From Chitinophaga varians (GTDB lineage: Bacteria; Bacteroidota; Bacteroidia; Chitinophagales; Chitinophagaceae): DNA of 64,000 bases. The stretch's first letter is position 1, and every line of letters begins with the position of its first letter. The stretch spans positions 1,984,001 through 2,048,000 of the forward strand of contig NZ_JABAIA010000001.1 in NCBI RefSeq assembly GCF_012641275.1, written 5' to 3'. Shown one piece after another: positions 44,060-53,700 of this stretch. The translations under genes and the position numbers were made by a program. The notes beneath the pieces were generated by a model. The model saw nothing but the letters and a program-made list of their open reading frames with translations, had not been told where the DNA came from and made no database searches.

Positions 44060-44998
44060 TCAGGTAACGGCAAATGCTTTGCCCAGCGACATAGAGACGG
44101 GCAATAACAACAATACTGCCAAAGCATAACTGAGCGCATCGAAAGCGGCCACCCACGAGGCGTTCATGACGATCAGCGCTACGATCCCGGCCTTCACCGC
44201 TTTCCCGATGTTAGGCCCGATGGGATTTTTCCAGGCATTCCGCAGCGGCCTAAAAATCATCCATGCGAACAACAGCAGGAAGGGCAGCACTTTCCAGCCG
44301 TTGTGGTGGAAAATGGCCACAGTGCCAATTGTCAGCAACACAATAGCATAACAGACGGCTGTAATCCGGATACTGTTGGCCGTGCCGCCATATACTTCGC
44401 CCCGGCTGATATTGGTCACTGCTGCGATATAAAGGATAGGTACCAGTCCTACCCACCACCAGGTGGCCACGGCCCCGGGCACAATACTGATGCCCAGGAG
44501 GAGGTTGAGGCCACGGCACAGGCCCATATTAACAGGACCGAGGAAGGCGTGGTGTTTTCCCCATTTATCATATACGAGTGCGGAAACCGCTGTGGCAATG
44601 GCGAGCCAGCCGGCGAGGCCATTGATGCCGCCTACCGAAAAGGCCGCCAGGACGCCCACCAGCAACAGGTAGCTCCCCAGGATGATGGCCTGGGTAAGTG
44701 AGATGACACCAGTAGGAATAGGCCGTTCCGGCCGTTCTTTGCTGTCCAGCTCCGCGTCAAATACGTCATTGAATACAACGCCGCCGCCGTATAAGCCGGC
44801 GGTGGCAAGACACAGGCATACCACCGGAAGTGTCAGGTCCAGTGTCAGTGTTTCAAAGGTCACACTCAGGAAATAGCCGGAAATGGCCACCCCCGCCAGG
44901 ATATCCGCAATGGCGGTGACAATATTGGCCGGGCGCATCAGGCGCAGGTATCCGATTACTTTGCTAACAATATAACTCACCGAATAACAGGTTTTCAT
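44060..44998 (-). CDS. eboC: EboC, UbiA-like prenyltransferase family membrane protein
   Basis: 312 residues, about eight or nine membrane helices. The first aspartate-rich region is NDVFDAELDSKERPERPIPTG (NDxxDxxxD, Mg2+-diphosphate binding) and LRLMRPANIVTAIADILAGVAISGYF is the usual helix 1. The second Asp motif is weakened: the corresponding loop reads SALVYDKWGKHH, so YD only. UbiA enzymes transfer prenyl groups to aromatic acceptors; the EboC acceptor is unknown. Third gene in the ebo order, 35 bp after eboB. The next ebo gene, eboD, is 3.2 kb away across the two-component system. Confidence 0.9.
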   Translation of the reverse strand: MKTCYSVSYIVSKVIGYLRLMRPANIVTAIADILAGVAISGYFLSVTFETLTLDLTLPVVCLCLATAGLYGGGVVFNDVFDAELDSKERPERPIPTGVISLTQAIILGSYLLLVGVLAAFSVGGINGLAGWLAIATAVSALVYDKWGKHHAFLGPVNMGLCRGLNLLLGISIVPGAVATWWWVGLVPILYIAAVTNISRGEVYGGTANSIRITAVCYAIVLLTIGTVAIFHHNGWKVLPFLLLFAWMIFRPLRNAWKNPIGPNIGKAVKAGIVALIVMNASWVAAFDALSYALAVLLLLPVSMSLGKAFAVT

Positions 44999-45033
44999 GG
45001 TTCATTGCCAGCAGTAACGAAACTGCCAGGCCT

Positions 45034-46020
45034 TTACCGGATGATGGTTGTATTTTTATTAATTCTGGGCTGCTGGCCTCCGCGTAAAACGGTGCTTCCA
45101 TTAAATTTCTCACGCTGGTCAATATTTCCGGCTAAATCAAAATCCGCTTCATTTATCTGGCCGCTTTGCGCAAACGCCTTTACAGCATTGATGTAAGTTA
45201 CCAAATGAATGTCATTCAAGTCAATACCACTTTCGTGCATGAGGGCTGCCGTCTTGGGAACGGCGAGCGGATCGCTGATACCCCAGTCGGCCGCTGAATT
45301 GACCATAATCCTCTCGCTACCGTACTGCTTCACTATCTCCACCATTCTCTCATTGCCCATTTTGGTAAAGGGGTAGATGGTAAATGCTGCCCAGAAGCCA
45401 CGGTCCAGCACTTCCTTCACGGTTTCTTCATTGTTATGGTCTACAATGACCATATGAGGCGCCAGTCCATGTTCAATGGCGATGTCCATGCTGCGCTGTG
45501 TGCCTTTTTTCTTATCGCGGTGAGGGGTGTGTATCTGTACCGGCAAACCGGCTTCTTTAGCCAGTTCCAGCTGGGCGCGGTAATATTTTTCTTCGAGCGG
45601 TGTCTGGTCATCGAAACCGATTTCCCCTACACCTACCACGCCTTCCTTGTAAATAAACTGCGGCAGTATTTCCATAACAGCTTCTGCCAGCGCTTCATTA
45701 TTGGCTTCTTTGGAATTGAGTCCGATGGTGCAATAGTGCTTAATGCCGAACTGAGACGCGCGGAACCTTTCCCAGCCGAGGATACTGTTAAAATAATCGC
45801 GGAAGGTGTCTACTCCGGTACGGGGCTGTCCCAGCCAGAAAGCGGGCTCAATAAGGGCTACCACGCCTGCGTCGGCCATCGCCTGGTAATCGTCGGTAGT
45901 CCGGGAAGTCATGTGTACATGCGGATCAAAGAAGCGCATGCCTTTGATTTTATCGAGATAAGCCGGAGTATACGTTAACGGTTGAAGATCTTTTTCGGTC
46001 AGTTCATGAATACCACACAT
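45034..46020 (-). CDS. eboB: EboB, TatD-family metal-dependent hydrolase
   Basis: 328 residues. TIM-barrel amidohydrolase: metal-binding HxH in MRFFDPHVHMTSR, a Glu in VVGVGEIGFDDQ, His in LPVQIHTPHRD and in MVIVDHNNEE, and the late Asp in NSAADWGISDP. This completes a TatD/phosphotriesterase-like dinuclear metal site. The substrate is not known. It starts 12 bp after eboA and ends 35 bp before eboC, so A-B-C form one transcript. The long N-terminal lead MCGIHELTEKDLQPLTYTPAYLDKIKG is normal for EboB. Confidence 0.9.
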   Translation of the reverse strand: MCGIHELTEKDLQPLTYTPAYLDKIKGMRFFDPHVHMTSRTTDDYQAMADAGVVALIEPAFWLGQPRTGVDTFRDYFNSILGWERFRASQFGIKHYCTIGLNSKEANNEALAEAVMEILPQFIYKEGVVGVGEIGFDDQTPLEEKYYRAQLELAKEAGLPVQIHTPHRDKKKGTQRSMDIAIEHGLAPHMVIVDHNNEETVKEVLDRGFWAAFTIYPFTKMGNERMVEIVKQYGSERIMVNSAADWGISDPLAVPKTAALMHESGIDLNDIHLVTYINAVKAFAQSGQINEADFDLAGNIDQREKFNGSTVLRGGQQPRINKNTTIIR

Positions 46021-46032
46021 AATTTTTCAGAT

Positions 46033-46920
46033 TTAGTTCTGGGATAATTTAGCTGCGATGACGTCCCAGGAGAGGGCGCCACTTTGTATTTCGGCAGTCA
46101 GTGCCGGGTCTGAGGCCAGTAATGTTTTGGCCGGTGCATAATCTGTATTGGCAAACACGAGGGCCGCCGCCGCTTTTTCTGTCTGGTCAGCAGAGTGCCA
46201 TACCCGGGTGAGGTCTGCCATATTATCTGCTGTGATGAAGGTTGTCAGCAGCCGCCACTGCATCGGCGATACTTTTCTGCCGGCAGCCCAGCGCTCATGT
46301 GCAAAATCAGTCAGGATAGCCGCCAATGCGGTATTTCTGCGTTCATCGAGGCCGGAAATGAGGTGCAGCGGTTTATCTGTAAAAATCGCTTTCATGACCA
46401 GCTGGTTCCAGGCGGGTTCGTCCAGATAACGGGCGGGATAGGGATTTTGGAGCATAATAGCTTCCTGTACCACACCGATATTGGACCGAACGCCTTCGGC
46501 TGTACGAAGTTTCCATTCTTCCGGCCATGCGAGCAAGGGCAGCGCACTGTAGAGTGCTGCCAGTTCATTCATTTCGGCAGAGAGGAACAGTTTTTCGATG
46601 GTGTCCAGGTAAACGGCTTTATCGGAAGTATCGAGTTGCAACAGCCACCATGCCCGTATGAGGCGGTCTAACGTCCACCCGTGTACGAAGAAGCCGGGCA
46701 CCTGCTGTTGCAGTACTGCAGCCTGTTCCGGCGACACGACAATGATATTTTTTCCGGTGAACCTGGGGACCGCGGTGAAAGTCTGGTTAAACTGCGGGAT
46801 GGAAGCGGCCTTCTGTAACCGCTGCTGTAGCCATTCTCTGGCTGCATCACTACTATTGCCGGCAATAATGGCAGCTAGCCCTTCGCTCATTTGCTGCCTG
46901 TCATATACATATTCCGCCAC
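46033..46920 (-). CDS. eboA: EboA domain protein
   Basis: 295 residues, mostly alpha-helical, no signal peptide. The EboA family features visible include FNQTFTAVPRFTGKN, GWTLDRLIRAWWLLQLD, LYSALPLLAWPEEWKLRTAEGVRSNIGVVQEAIMLQNPYPARYLDEPAWNQLVMKAIFTDKPL. The start is a GTG at 46920 preceded by AGGAG at a good distance, one of few clear Shine-Dalgarno sequences here; the next ATG is 10 codons in. First gene of the ebo set. Function unknown; in cyanobacteria the cluster is needed for export of a scytonemin precursor. Confidence 0.87.
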   Translation of the reverse strand: MAEYVYDRQQMSEGLAAIIAGNSSDAAREWLQQRLQKAASIPQFNQTFTAVPRFTGKNIIVVSPEQAAVLQQQVPGFFVHGWTLDRLIRAWWLLQLDTSDKAVYLDTIEKLFLSAEMNELAALYSALPLLAWPEEWKLRTAEGVRSNIGVVQEAIMLQNPYPARYLDEPAWNQLVMKAIFTDKPLHLISGLDERRNTALAAILTDFAHERWAAGRKVSPMQWRLLTTFITADNMADLTRVWHSADQTEKAAAALVFANTDYAPAKTLLASDPALTAEIQSGALSWDVIAAKLSQN

Positions 46921-47316
46921 TTGAACACTCCTGTTTAAAATGAGAACACTGATTTCTGATTAAAAATAAACAGGATTGGGCAGATTTTCCGAATTACAGG
47001 GCTAATATTTGATAGGTGGTTATTAAAATAAAAGAGAGGCATTGCTGCCTCTCCTTCCGCCATTCTAAAACCTGATTATGCATCAGGATATCTTTATTCA
47101 TGCTGCCTGGCTATAGCACCATGAAAATATCTTGCTATAATGATGAGCTGAATTAAAAGAGCAAAGGTACGTTACATCCGTAACAACTGGTGCAATTATT
47201 TGCAATGTGCGACCCGACATATATAAGTACCCGTTCGTGGAAATATTTACCGGCTGTAATATACATATTATTCTACTTCTTCTCCAAATAAACCATCGAT
47301 TTTTACGTTACACTTT
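46921..47316. other. 396-bp region upstream of eboA
   Basis: Holds the terminator at 47021-47053 near its left and the presumed eboA promoter. No gene is supported. AT-rich with no clean TTTG-N19-TAnnTTTG promoter. Confidence 0.5.
47021..47053 (-). terminator. Terminator between the VCBS-repeat gene and eboA
   Basis: GAGAGGCA (47034-47041), loop TTGC, TGCCTCTC (47046-47053). On the minus strand it is followed by TTTTATTTTAAT. It ends leftward transcripts from the 47317-48834 gene before eboA. Confidence 0.8.
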
Positions 47317-48834
47317 TCACTTCCGTTTGTTTTCCAGCACTATAAAGGGTTGATACTCCTTCCAATCAGGCGTATATCCATCCAGTATATTAAATCCTTT
47401 TCCATAGTTTCCTAGTATAATATCCTGGTCTCCGTCACCATCCATATCTCTTACGTCCATACAGATCCATCGCCCTTCCTTTTCGATAGGAGGCGCATGG
47501 GGCGTGAAGTTCAGCTGATGGTCCTTTCCTTCAAACAAAATAAATTTTTCTGCAGGATTATTTTTCAGGTCTGCGAAAAAAGCAATCGCCGCAATATCTG
47601 TTTTACCGTCCAGGTTAAAATCTGCTGCTACAGCCTTTGTACAGCCATTCACGGGATAAAACCATGCCTGACGGTAGCTGTTGTTACCCTCGTTCATATA
47701 GACGTACAAACCATGAAAAGGTTTAAGCACCATAGAAAAATCTGCATTATCACCGCAGGTATATAGAATATCCAGCTTACCATCCTGGTTAAAATCCACC
47801 AGTTGAAAACCGGTAGAACCGTTTAGTGGCGGGAATCTCAGCAGGTTAATAGATTTAAAGCCGCCGTGCCGGTCGTTCTCATATAACCAGATCCCTTCGT
47901 CCGCTGCAGCAAAAAGGACCATGGCATCCGGCCATCCGTCCCCATTAAAATCTCCTACTTCTGCATGTATGGCACCCGGTATCTCTGTGATGGTCTTCTG
48001 CTCATAACGGTGGTCTGGCAACTGTTTCAGCCAATATAAACCGCCCTGGTTATGACCGAAGGCACACACTAACAGGTCAACCAGATTGTCCTTGTCAAAA
48101 TCTGCCTGCAGTGTTTGCACAGGACGCTTAAGAAAAGGCATGAGGTCCGTTTTTTTACTGGCAGGGTCATTAATGTTGAGTCTGCTTATAATGCCCGCTG
48201 GCTCATCGACGGCTCTCATATTACCGATCTGGGTGATGATTGCAGGTGATGATTTACCGCTATCCCTTGTATAGAGCATATCTACCACCGCGGAAGGCAG
48301 TTGCCAGCTATTGACTTTACGCAGGGAACTGTCCCAGGCGCTGAGCGTACTCTTATATCCATCGCTGGTAAAAATGCGGGCGGCTGTTGTGTCAAAGGAA
48401 ACCATCGTCGTAGTTGCCACGCCGGGCGAATCCACACCAACAGGCCGTTTAATGGAGAAGCCGAACCAGTCATGTTGCAATGGCACCGGCGGTTTGGCGG
48501 GCGACAGTTTTTCAGGCGCCTGCTGTTCGTAATATTTCACCAGTTCCACCCATTCCTGAAAAGATATCTGGCCCTCCTGCCGCTGGCCTTCCACCGGATA
48601 ATACTGGTCGCCGGACCATACCCGGATGCCCAGCTTCGGCGCCATGGCCGGCAGCACATGTTTGGTCCACGTTTCCTTGTCCAGCATGGACGGATCTACC
48701 GGCAGATGGCAGGATGAACAATATTTATCGGCCAGCATTTTCCCTTTCTCTTTGGCTGACGGGGCAAAACAACTGCTAAAGATCGCGAGGCCTGTAAACA
48801 CTACACATAACGTAGCCAGAACAACTCCTTTCAT
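47317..48834 (-). CDS. Lipoprotein with CxxCH haem motif and FG-GAP/VCBS repeats
   Basis: 505 residues. Lipoprotein signal (VFTGLAIFSSC, Cys22). Residues 30-110 include KYCSSCH, a single CxxCH c-type haem motif, with a possible Met ligand in LPAMAPKLG. Then a seven-bladed-propeller-like region with at least five Ca-binding-type repeats: DFDKDNLVDLLV, DFNGDGWPDAMV, DFNQDGKLDILY, DFNLDGKTDIAA, DMDGDGDQDIIL. Surface or periplasmic. It follows the SusCD pair on the same strand after 120 bp with a hairpin between, so it may be partly co-expressed with it. Function unknown; an electron-transfer link to a sugar oxidation is only a guess. Confidence 0.85.
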   Translation of the reverse strand: MKGVVLATLCVVFTGLAIFSSCFAPSAKEKGKMLADKYCSSCHLPVDPSMLDKETWTKHVLPAMAPKLGIRVWSGDQYYPVEGQRQEGQISFQEWVELVKYYEQQAPEKLSPAKPPVPLQHDWFGFSIKRPVGVDSPGVATTTMVSFDTTAARIFTSDGYKSTLSAWDSSLRKVNSWQLPSAVVDMLYTRDSGKSSPAIITQIGNMRAVDEPAGIISRLNINDPASKKTDLMPFLKRPVQTLQADFDKDNLVDLLVCAFGHNQGGLYWLKQLPDHRYEQKTITEIPGAIHAEVGDFNGDGWPDAMVLFAAADEGIWLYENDRHGGFKSINLLRFPPLNGSTGFQLVDFNQDGKLDILYTCGDNADFSMVLKPFHGLYVYMNEGNNSYRQAWFYPVNGCTKAVAADFNLDGKTDIAAIAFFADLKNNPAEKFILFEGKDHQLNFTPHAPPIEKEGRWICMDVRDMDGDGDQDIILGNYGKGFNILDGYTPDWKEYQPFIVLENKRK

Positions 48835-48880
48835 CTGTTGGATTTTGGTATAAAATACAAGTTACAAATTAAACATTACG

Positions 48881-48933
48881 GGACAGGCGCAAAGCGACCG
48901 CGAAAAATTTCGTACGGTGCTTTGCGCCTGTCC
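48881..48933 (-). terminator. Long hairpin after SusD gene 2
   Basis: Perfect 15-bp outer stem GGACAGGCGCAAAGC (48881-48895) with 48919-48933, and further pairing inside. On the minus strand it is followed by CGTAATGTTTAATTTG, a poor T-run. It may only reduce read-through from susCD into the VCBS-repeat gene. Confidence 0.65.
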
Positions 48934-48953
48934 TGTAATATACGCGGTATAGA

Positions 48954-50726
48954 TTAGTATCCGTTATTTTGTTTCAATACCGGCTGACCATTTTTCAACG
49001 TCAGATCTATCTGGCGTTGCGGAATAGGGAAATACTCATTTCTGCCTTTCGTAAAATGGCCGCCTTTCACGTCATCTGTGATAGCGCCTTCAAAAGCAAA
49101 ATAAGCGTTCAACACCTGGTCTGCAATGCCCCAGCGGGACAGATCGAAGAAGCGGTGCCCTTCCATCGCCAGTTCCAGCTTACGCTCGAAGCGGATCGCT
49201 TTACGCGCATAAGTCACGTCCGGAAAAGCGGTATACAAGCCGATCTTGTAATACGGCAGTGGCTTGGCAGGATCGAAGCCCTGAATAGGATTGGCAGGAT
49301 CTTTATAATCGTGCACCCATCCTTCCGGATGATCTTTCATACGGCTGCGTACCTGGTTAACATAGCCCATTGCTGTTCCCAGATCACCTGTTTCGGCAGC
49401 ACATTCCGCGGCCATCAGCAACACATCAGAGAAACGGATCAGCAATACGTTGATGGCTGTACCGGGCGCCCAGGAGTTGTTGTCCATGTATTTGTCCTTA
49501 TTGTAGTTCCAGTACACCATTTTTTTGGTGGCAAACGGACCGGCATATCGTTGTGACTGGTCACGTATCCAGGTGGAACCCGCAAAGTATCCCCAGTCAT
49601 GATATGGAAGGCCGCGACGACCAACGGTCCAGTCCAGACGGGGGTCTACCAGTCCGTTATCCGGCGTAAAAGGCTGTGTGGCTTTGATGCCCATATCAGA
49701 CTTCACTGCATGCTGGTTATAATCGTCCAGATAAGGTAATCCGTTATCATCTACGCGATAGGAATTCACGAGGTCAAAAGTTGGCTGGTAGAAACCGCAG
49801 CATTTGAAGTTGGCCGGGAAGTTCAGCATGTCTCCCATATTGGCGTTGGCGATACCGTTGGTGCCATCGTTGGCAGACATCTGGATGGCAAATACGGATT
49901 CCGAATTATTCTTTTTGGACGCATCGAAGTTGTCTTCGAAGTTGTCCGTGAGCTGGTATTTCAGGCCATTAGATGTTACGCCGTTAGCGATGGCGTCGTT
50001 GAAAAGCGGCAGGGCGTCTGCATACTTTTTCTGATAGAGGTAGGTTTTAGCCAGATAGATCTGTGCGGCCCATTTGTTGGCGCGGGCAACCTGCGGCTGT
50101 GTAGGCGGCAGATTGGCCTGTGCAAATTTAAAGTCGGCCTCAATATTGGGCCATATGTCCACATCATTGGGTACCAGCGGATCGGTAGTAGTTTCCGTCA
50201 CATAAGGCACGTTGTTGAACATTTTCTTCAGCTCAAAATAATAGTGCCCTCTGAGAAACCGTGCTTCTGCCGTCACCTTTAGTTTATCGGCATCAGACAT
50301 GTCTTTAGCCTGCGCCATCAGTCTCAGGGTATTGTTGCAACGGGCCACGCCTTCATATACCGCTCTCCATTTGGTATTGAAGAAAGAGTTGGCGACGTTC
50401 GGCTGCCAGATGGCAATTTCATTGATAGGCGTCTGGTCGGTACCTTCACTGCCTTTATGAGCATCGCCACCGGCCACGCTGCCGTACACCCAGTTGGTGG
50501 ATGCCGCTTCCCAGGCGTTACCGCCACCGAGGGAGCTGGTAGGCGTACCAGAGCCGTCGAGCGCTGCATAGGCACCTACAAGCAGGTAGTTCACACCATC
50601 CTTGTTGGCTACGATCTGTTCCGACAGGGAACTGTACGCAGGCTTTTCAAGAAAGTTCTTGGAGCAACCACTGTTCAGTAGCGCAGCCACGAGCAATATT
50701 GCACTAGTATATCGTAATGTTTTCAT
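48954..50726 (-). CDS. SusD/RagB-family nutrient-binding lipoprotein
   Basis: 590 residues. Lipoprotein signal (LLVAALLNSGCSKNFLEKP, Cys21). SusD fold: LLVGAYAALDGS, AVYEGVARCNNTLRLM, RFLRGHYYFELKKMFNNVPYV, WAAQIYLAKTYLYQKKYADALPLFNDAI in the TPR half, and VLLIRFSDVLLMAAECAAETGDLGTAMGYVNQVRSRM, RKLELAMEGHRFFDLSRWG and the terminal YFPIPQRQIDLT...LKQNNGY. Surface lid of the SusC protein encoded 31 bp upstream. Ligand unknown. Only about a third similar by eye to SusD 1, so it probably handles a different ligand. Confidence 0.95.
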   Translation of the reverse strand: MKTLRYTSAILLVAALLNSGCSKNFLEKPAYSSLSEQIVANKDGVNYLLVGAYAALDGSGTPTSSLGGGNAWEAASTNWVYGSVAGGDAHKGSEGTDQTPINEIAIWQPNVANSFFNTKWRAVYEGVARCNNTLRLMAQAKDMSDADKLKVTAEARFLRGHYYFELKKMFNNVPYVTETTTDPLVPNDVDIWPNIEADFKFAQANLPPTQPQVARANKWAAQIYLAKTYLYQKKYADALPLFNDAIANGVTSNGLKYQLTDNFEDNFDASKKNNSESVFAIQMSANDGTNGIANANMGDMLNFPANFKCCGFYQPTFDLVNSYRVDDNGLPYLDDYNQHAVKSDMGIKATQPFTPDNGLVDPRLDWTVGRRGLPYHDWGYFAGSTWIRDQSQRYAGPFATKKMVYWNYNKDKYMDNNSWAPGTAINVLLIRFSDVLLMAAECAAETGDLGTAMGYVNQVRSRMKDHPEGWVHDYKDPANPIQGFDPAKPLPYYKIGLYTAFPDVTYARKAIRFERKLELAMEGHRFFDLSRWGIADQVLNAYFAFEGAITDDVKGGHFTKGRNEYFPIPQRQIDLTLKNGQPVLKQNNGY

Positions 50727-50757
50727 TTTTCTCAGTTTAACAATTCAGATAATCAGA

Positions 50758-53700
50758 TCAGAAATTCAGTGTAACGCCCACCAGGTACTGACGCTGGTTA
50801 GGATAAGCACCTTCGTCGATACCGAAGGAGTCTGTATTACCGGTGATTTCAGGATCGAGACCTGTGTATTTGGTGATAGTGAACAGGTTGGCAGCCTGTG
50901 CATATATCCTGAATTTTTCCACGCCTACTCTCTTCAGCATATAGGCAGGGAAGGTATACCCTATCATCAGGTTTTTAGCGCGGAGATAAGAGCCGTTTTC
51001 AACATAGTAGGATGTTGGAGGATCGGAAGTGCTGAAGTTAGGTTTCAGCTCCTGAATAGGCGCTTTGGCGTTTTTGCGGTCAGGCAGCCAGGAATCGTAT
51101 AAGGCTGTTTTGCTTTTTGCGCCGTTGAAAGAGCCGTAGATATCGGTCCACCATCTTACCTGGTTCCAGATCTTGTTGCCATGCACACCATAGAAGAACA
51201 TGGAAAAATCCCAGTTCTTATAGGTGAGGCCGATGTTCAGGCCATAGGTAAAGTCTGGGTTGGGACTACCGAGATAGGTGCGGTCCTGCGCGTCGATTTT
51301 GCCGTCGCCGTTAACGTCCTTATAGCGGAAGCGGCCGGGGGCAGCTGCCTGCTGATATTCTGAGAGGCCCGGATATTTGGCTTTGGCCGCGTTGTTGGCA
51401 GCATCCACTTCTGCCTGGCTGTCCCAGAATTTATCGATCTGATATCCGAAGAATTCGCTGATGCTGTGGCCTACTGCGTTACGGATAATCGCTACACCGT
51501 AGCGGCGGGTATCTCTTTCGAAGTAGGGAGCAGATTCAGATATTTTCAGGATCTCGTTTTTGTAGCTGGTGAAGGTTCCGGTGAGGGTAAGTTTCAGTTT
51601 GGAAGCCAGCTGTATGTTGCCGGTAGCAGAGAAATCCCAGCCATGGTTTTTCATTTCTGCTACGTTGGCATAAGGCGGGGCAGCGGCACCGTATACGCCG
51701 GGCAGTTCAGGATTGAACAGCAAATCTTTAATCCGTTTGTTATAATAGTCGAGAGAGAACTCCAGCGCGCCTCTGAACAGGGTCGCATCGATACCGATAT
51801 TGGAGTTGGTATTGCTTTCCCACTTGGCATTTGGGTTGCCGATCCTTCCCTGCATAAAGCCGGTGGCCAGATTGGAGGTGCTGCCGGTCATGTCATAGAA
51901 AGAAGTGGCCTTGTTAAATGTGAAAGTGGTAAAGGCGTTGGCTGGGTCCACATTGATCTGGTTACCCATAATACCCCAGCCACCACGGATTTTCAGGTCG
52001 GAGAGCCAGGTAATGTTCTTCATGAACTCTTCCTGGGAGATACGCCATGCCGCGCTCACCGCAGGGAAGTTACCATAGCGGTTGTTGGCGCCGAAACGGG
52101 AAGAACCATCACGGCGGATCAGGGCGCCCAGGAGGTACCTGTCTTTAAAGGAATAATCTACTCTGCCAAACAGGGAGAACAGTGTATTGGAGCCATAGCC
52201 GCTGCCGTTTACAGGTGTTCCGAAGCCGGAAGAGAGGGACGTAAAGTTCGGATCGAAGGAGAAATAGTTAGTGGTCGTACCTGTCAGTGTACGGTCTACC
52301 TGCTGGAAAGCCTCTGTACCGATCATCACTTTCAGGTCATGATCCCGGGCTATCTTTTTATGATAGCTGAGGGTGTTGGTCCAGGTCCAGTCGTAACCGT
52401 TACCGGTAGTTTCCGTATAGGAGTTTACGCTGGTATTTTCCTTGTTTTCGTATTCCGGATAGGTGAAGCTGTGGTTGTTAAAGGAATAGATTTCACCGCC
52501 GAAAGAGGTACGCAGGGTGAAGTCTTTCATAATGTCTGCTTCAGCGTACACGCTACCGAGCAATCTGCTGGCGAGCGCTTTGGTGCTACCGAAACGGTCC
52601 TGTATGGCCACCGGGTTACGGGCATTGCCCAGCGCGCCGCCCCAGGTACCGGCATAGTTGCCTTTGATATCATACACCGGGATGATGCTTTGTTCACGGA
52701 AAGCCATACCGATACCGCTGCCTTCTGTGAGGATACCGATTTGCGGGTTCTGGATAATGGAATACTCCATATTTTCACCCACACGGATATGGTCTGTGAT
52801 ATTGAAGCTACTGTTGGCCCTTACCGCATAACGTTTGTTATAGGTATTGGTCAGCGTACCCTGTTGATTGAAATAATACATGGAGAAGAAGTAGCTGCCG
52901 ATATCGCCGCCACCGGCCACAGATATATTATGGCTGGTGATAGGGGCGGGCTTGAATATCTCGTGGTACCAGTCAGTGCCTTGTTTGTTGGCTTTGTTGA
53001 TACGATAGAAGCTGTTCAGCAGGCCTGGATCTTTATAGTCCGGAATGAGATAGTATTTAGAGGGATCTACGCGGGGATCTCCTTCCATGGCTCCTTCGGG
53101 ATAGATATAGTCCGGCAGTACCGGTTTATCGCCTTTACCATAAAGCACATCGTCAAATACGGGCGTGCTGCCGGCGGCGGTGCTGTTACGGGTAGCCATC
53201 CACAGCAGGTCGGCCTGTTCCTGTGGATTGAGGATGTGGAAAGGATTACCTCCCTGAGGCCTTTGTGTACCGTAGTAACCGTCGTACTGCACTTTTACTT
53301 TTCCGGTGCCTCTTTTGGTGGTGATGATAATAACGCCGTTGGCTGCACGGGCACCATAGATAGAGGCTGCGCCTGCATCTTTCAGTACCTGCATGGTTTG
53401 CACGTCGTTAGGGTTTACATCTGCCAGATTGGAGATGGGCACCCCGTCGATGATATACAGCGGCGTGTTGTTACCGAAGGTGTTTTTACCGCGTACGGAC
53501 ACCTGTGGTTCCTGGCCGGGCTGACCGGTACCTACGATGGTGATACCGGAAACCTGTCCCTGCAGCTGATTAGCGATCTGGGAGGTAGGTTGTTTGGTAA
53601 TGTTTTCCACCTTCACTACGGCTACTGCGCCGGTGAGGTCTTTTTTCTTCTGGCTGGCATAACCGGTCACTACGACTTCTTCGAGTGAACCGACTTTCTC

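Noticed and set aside
51466..53688. 740-codon antisense frame within susC 2
   Set aside because: It is a long open antisense frame caused by codon bias; the susC frame has complete family motifs.
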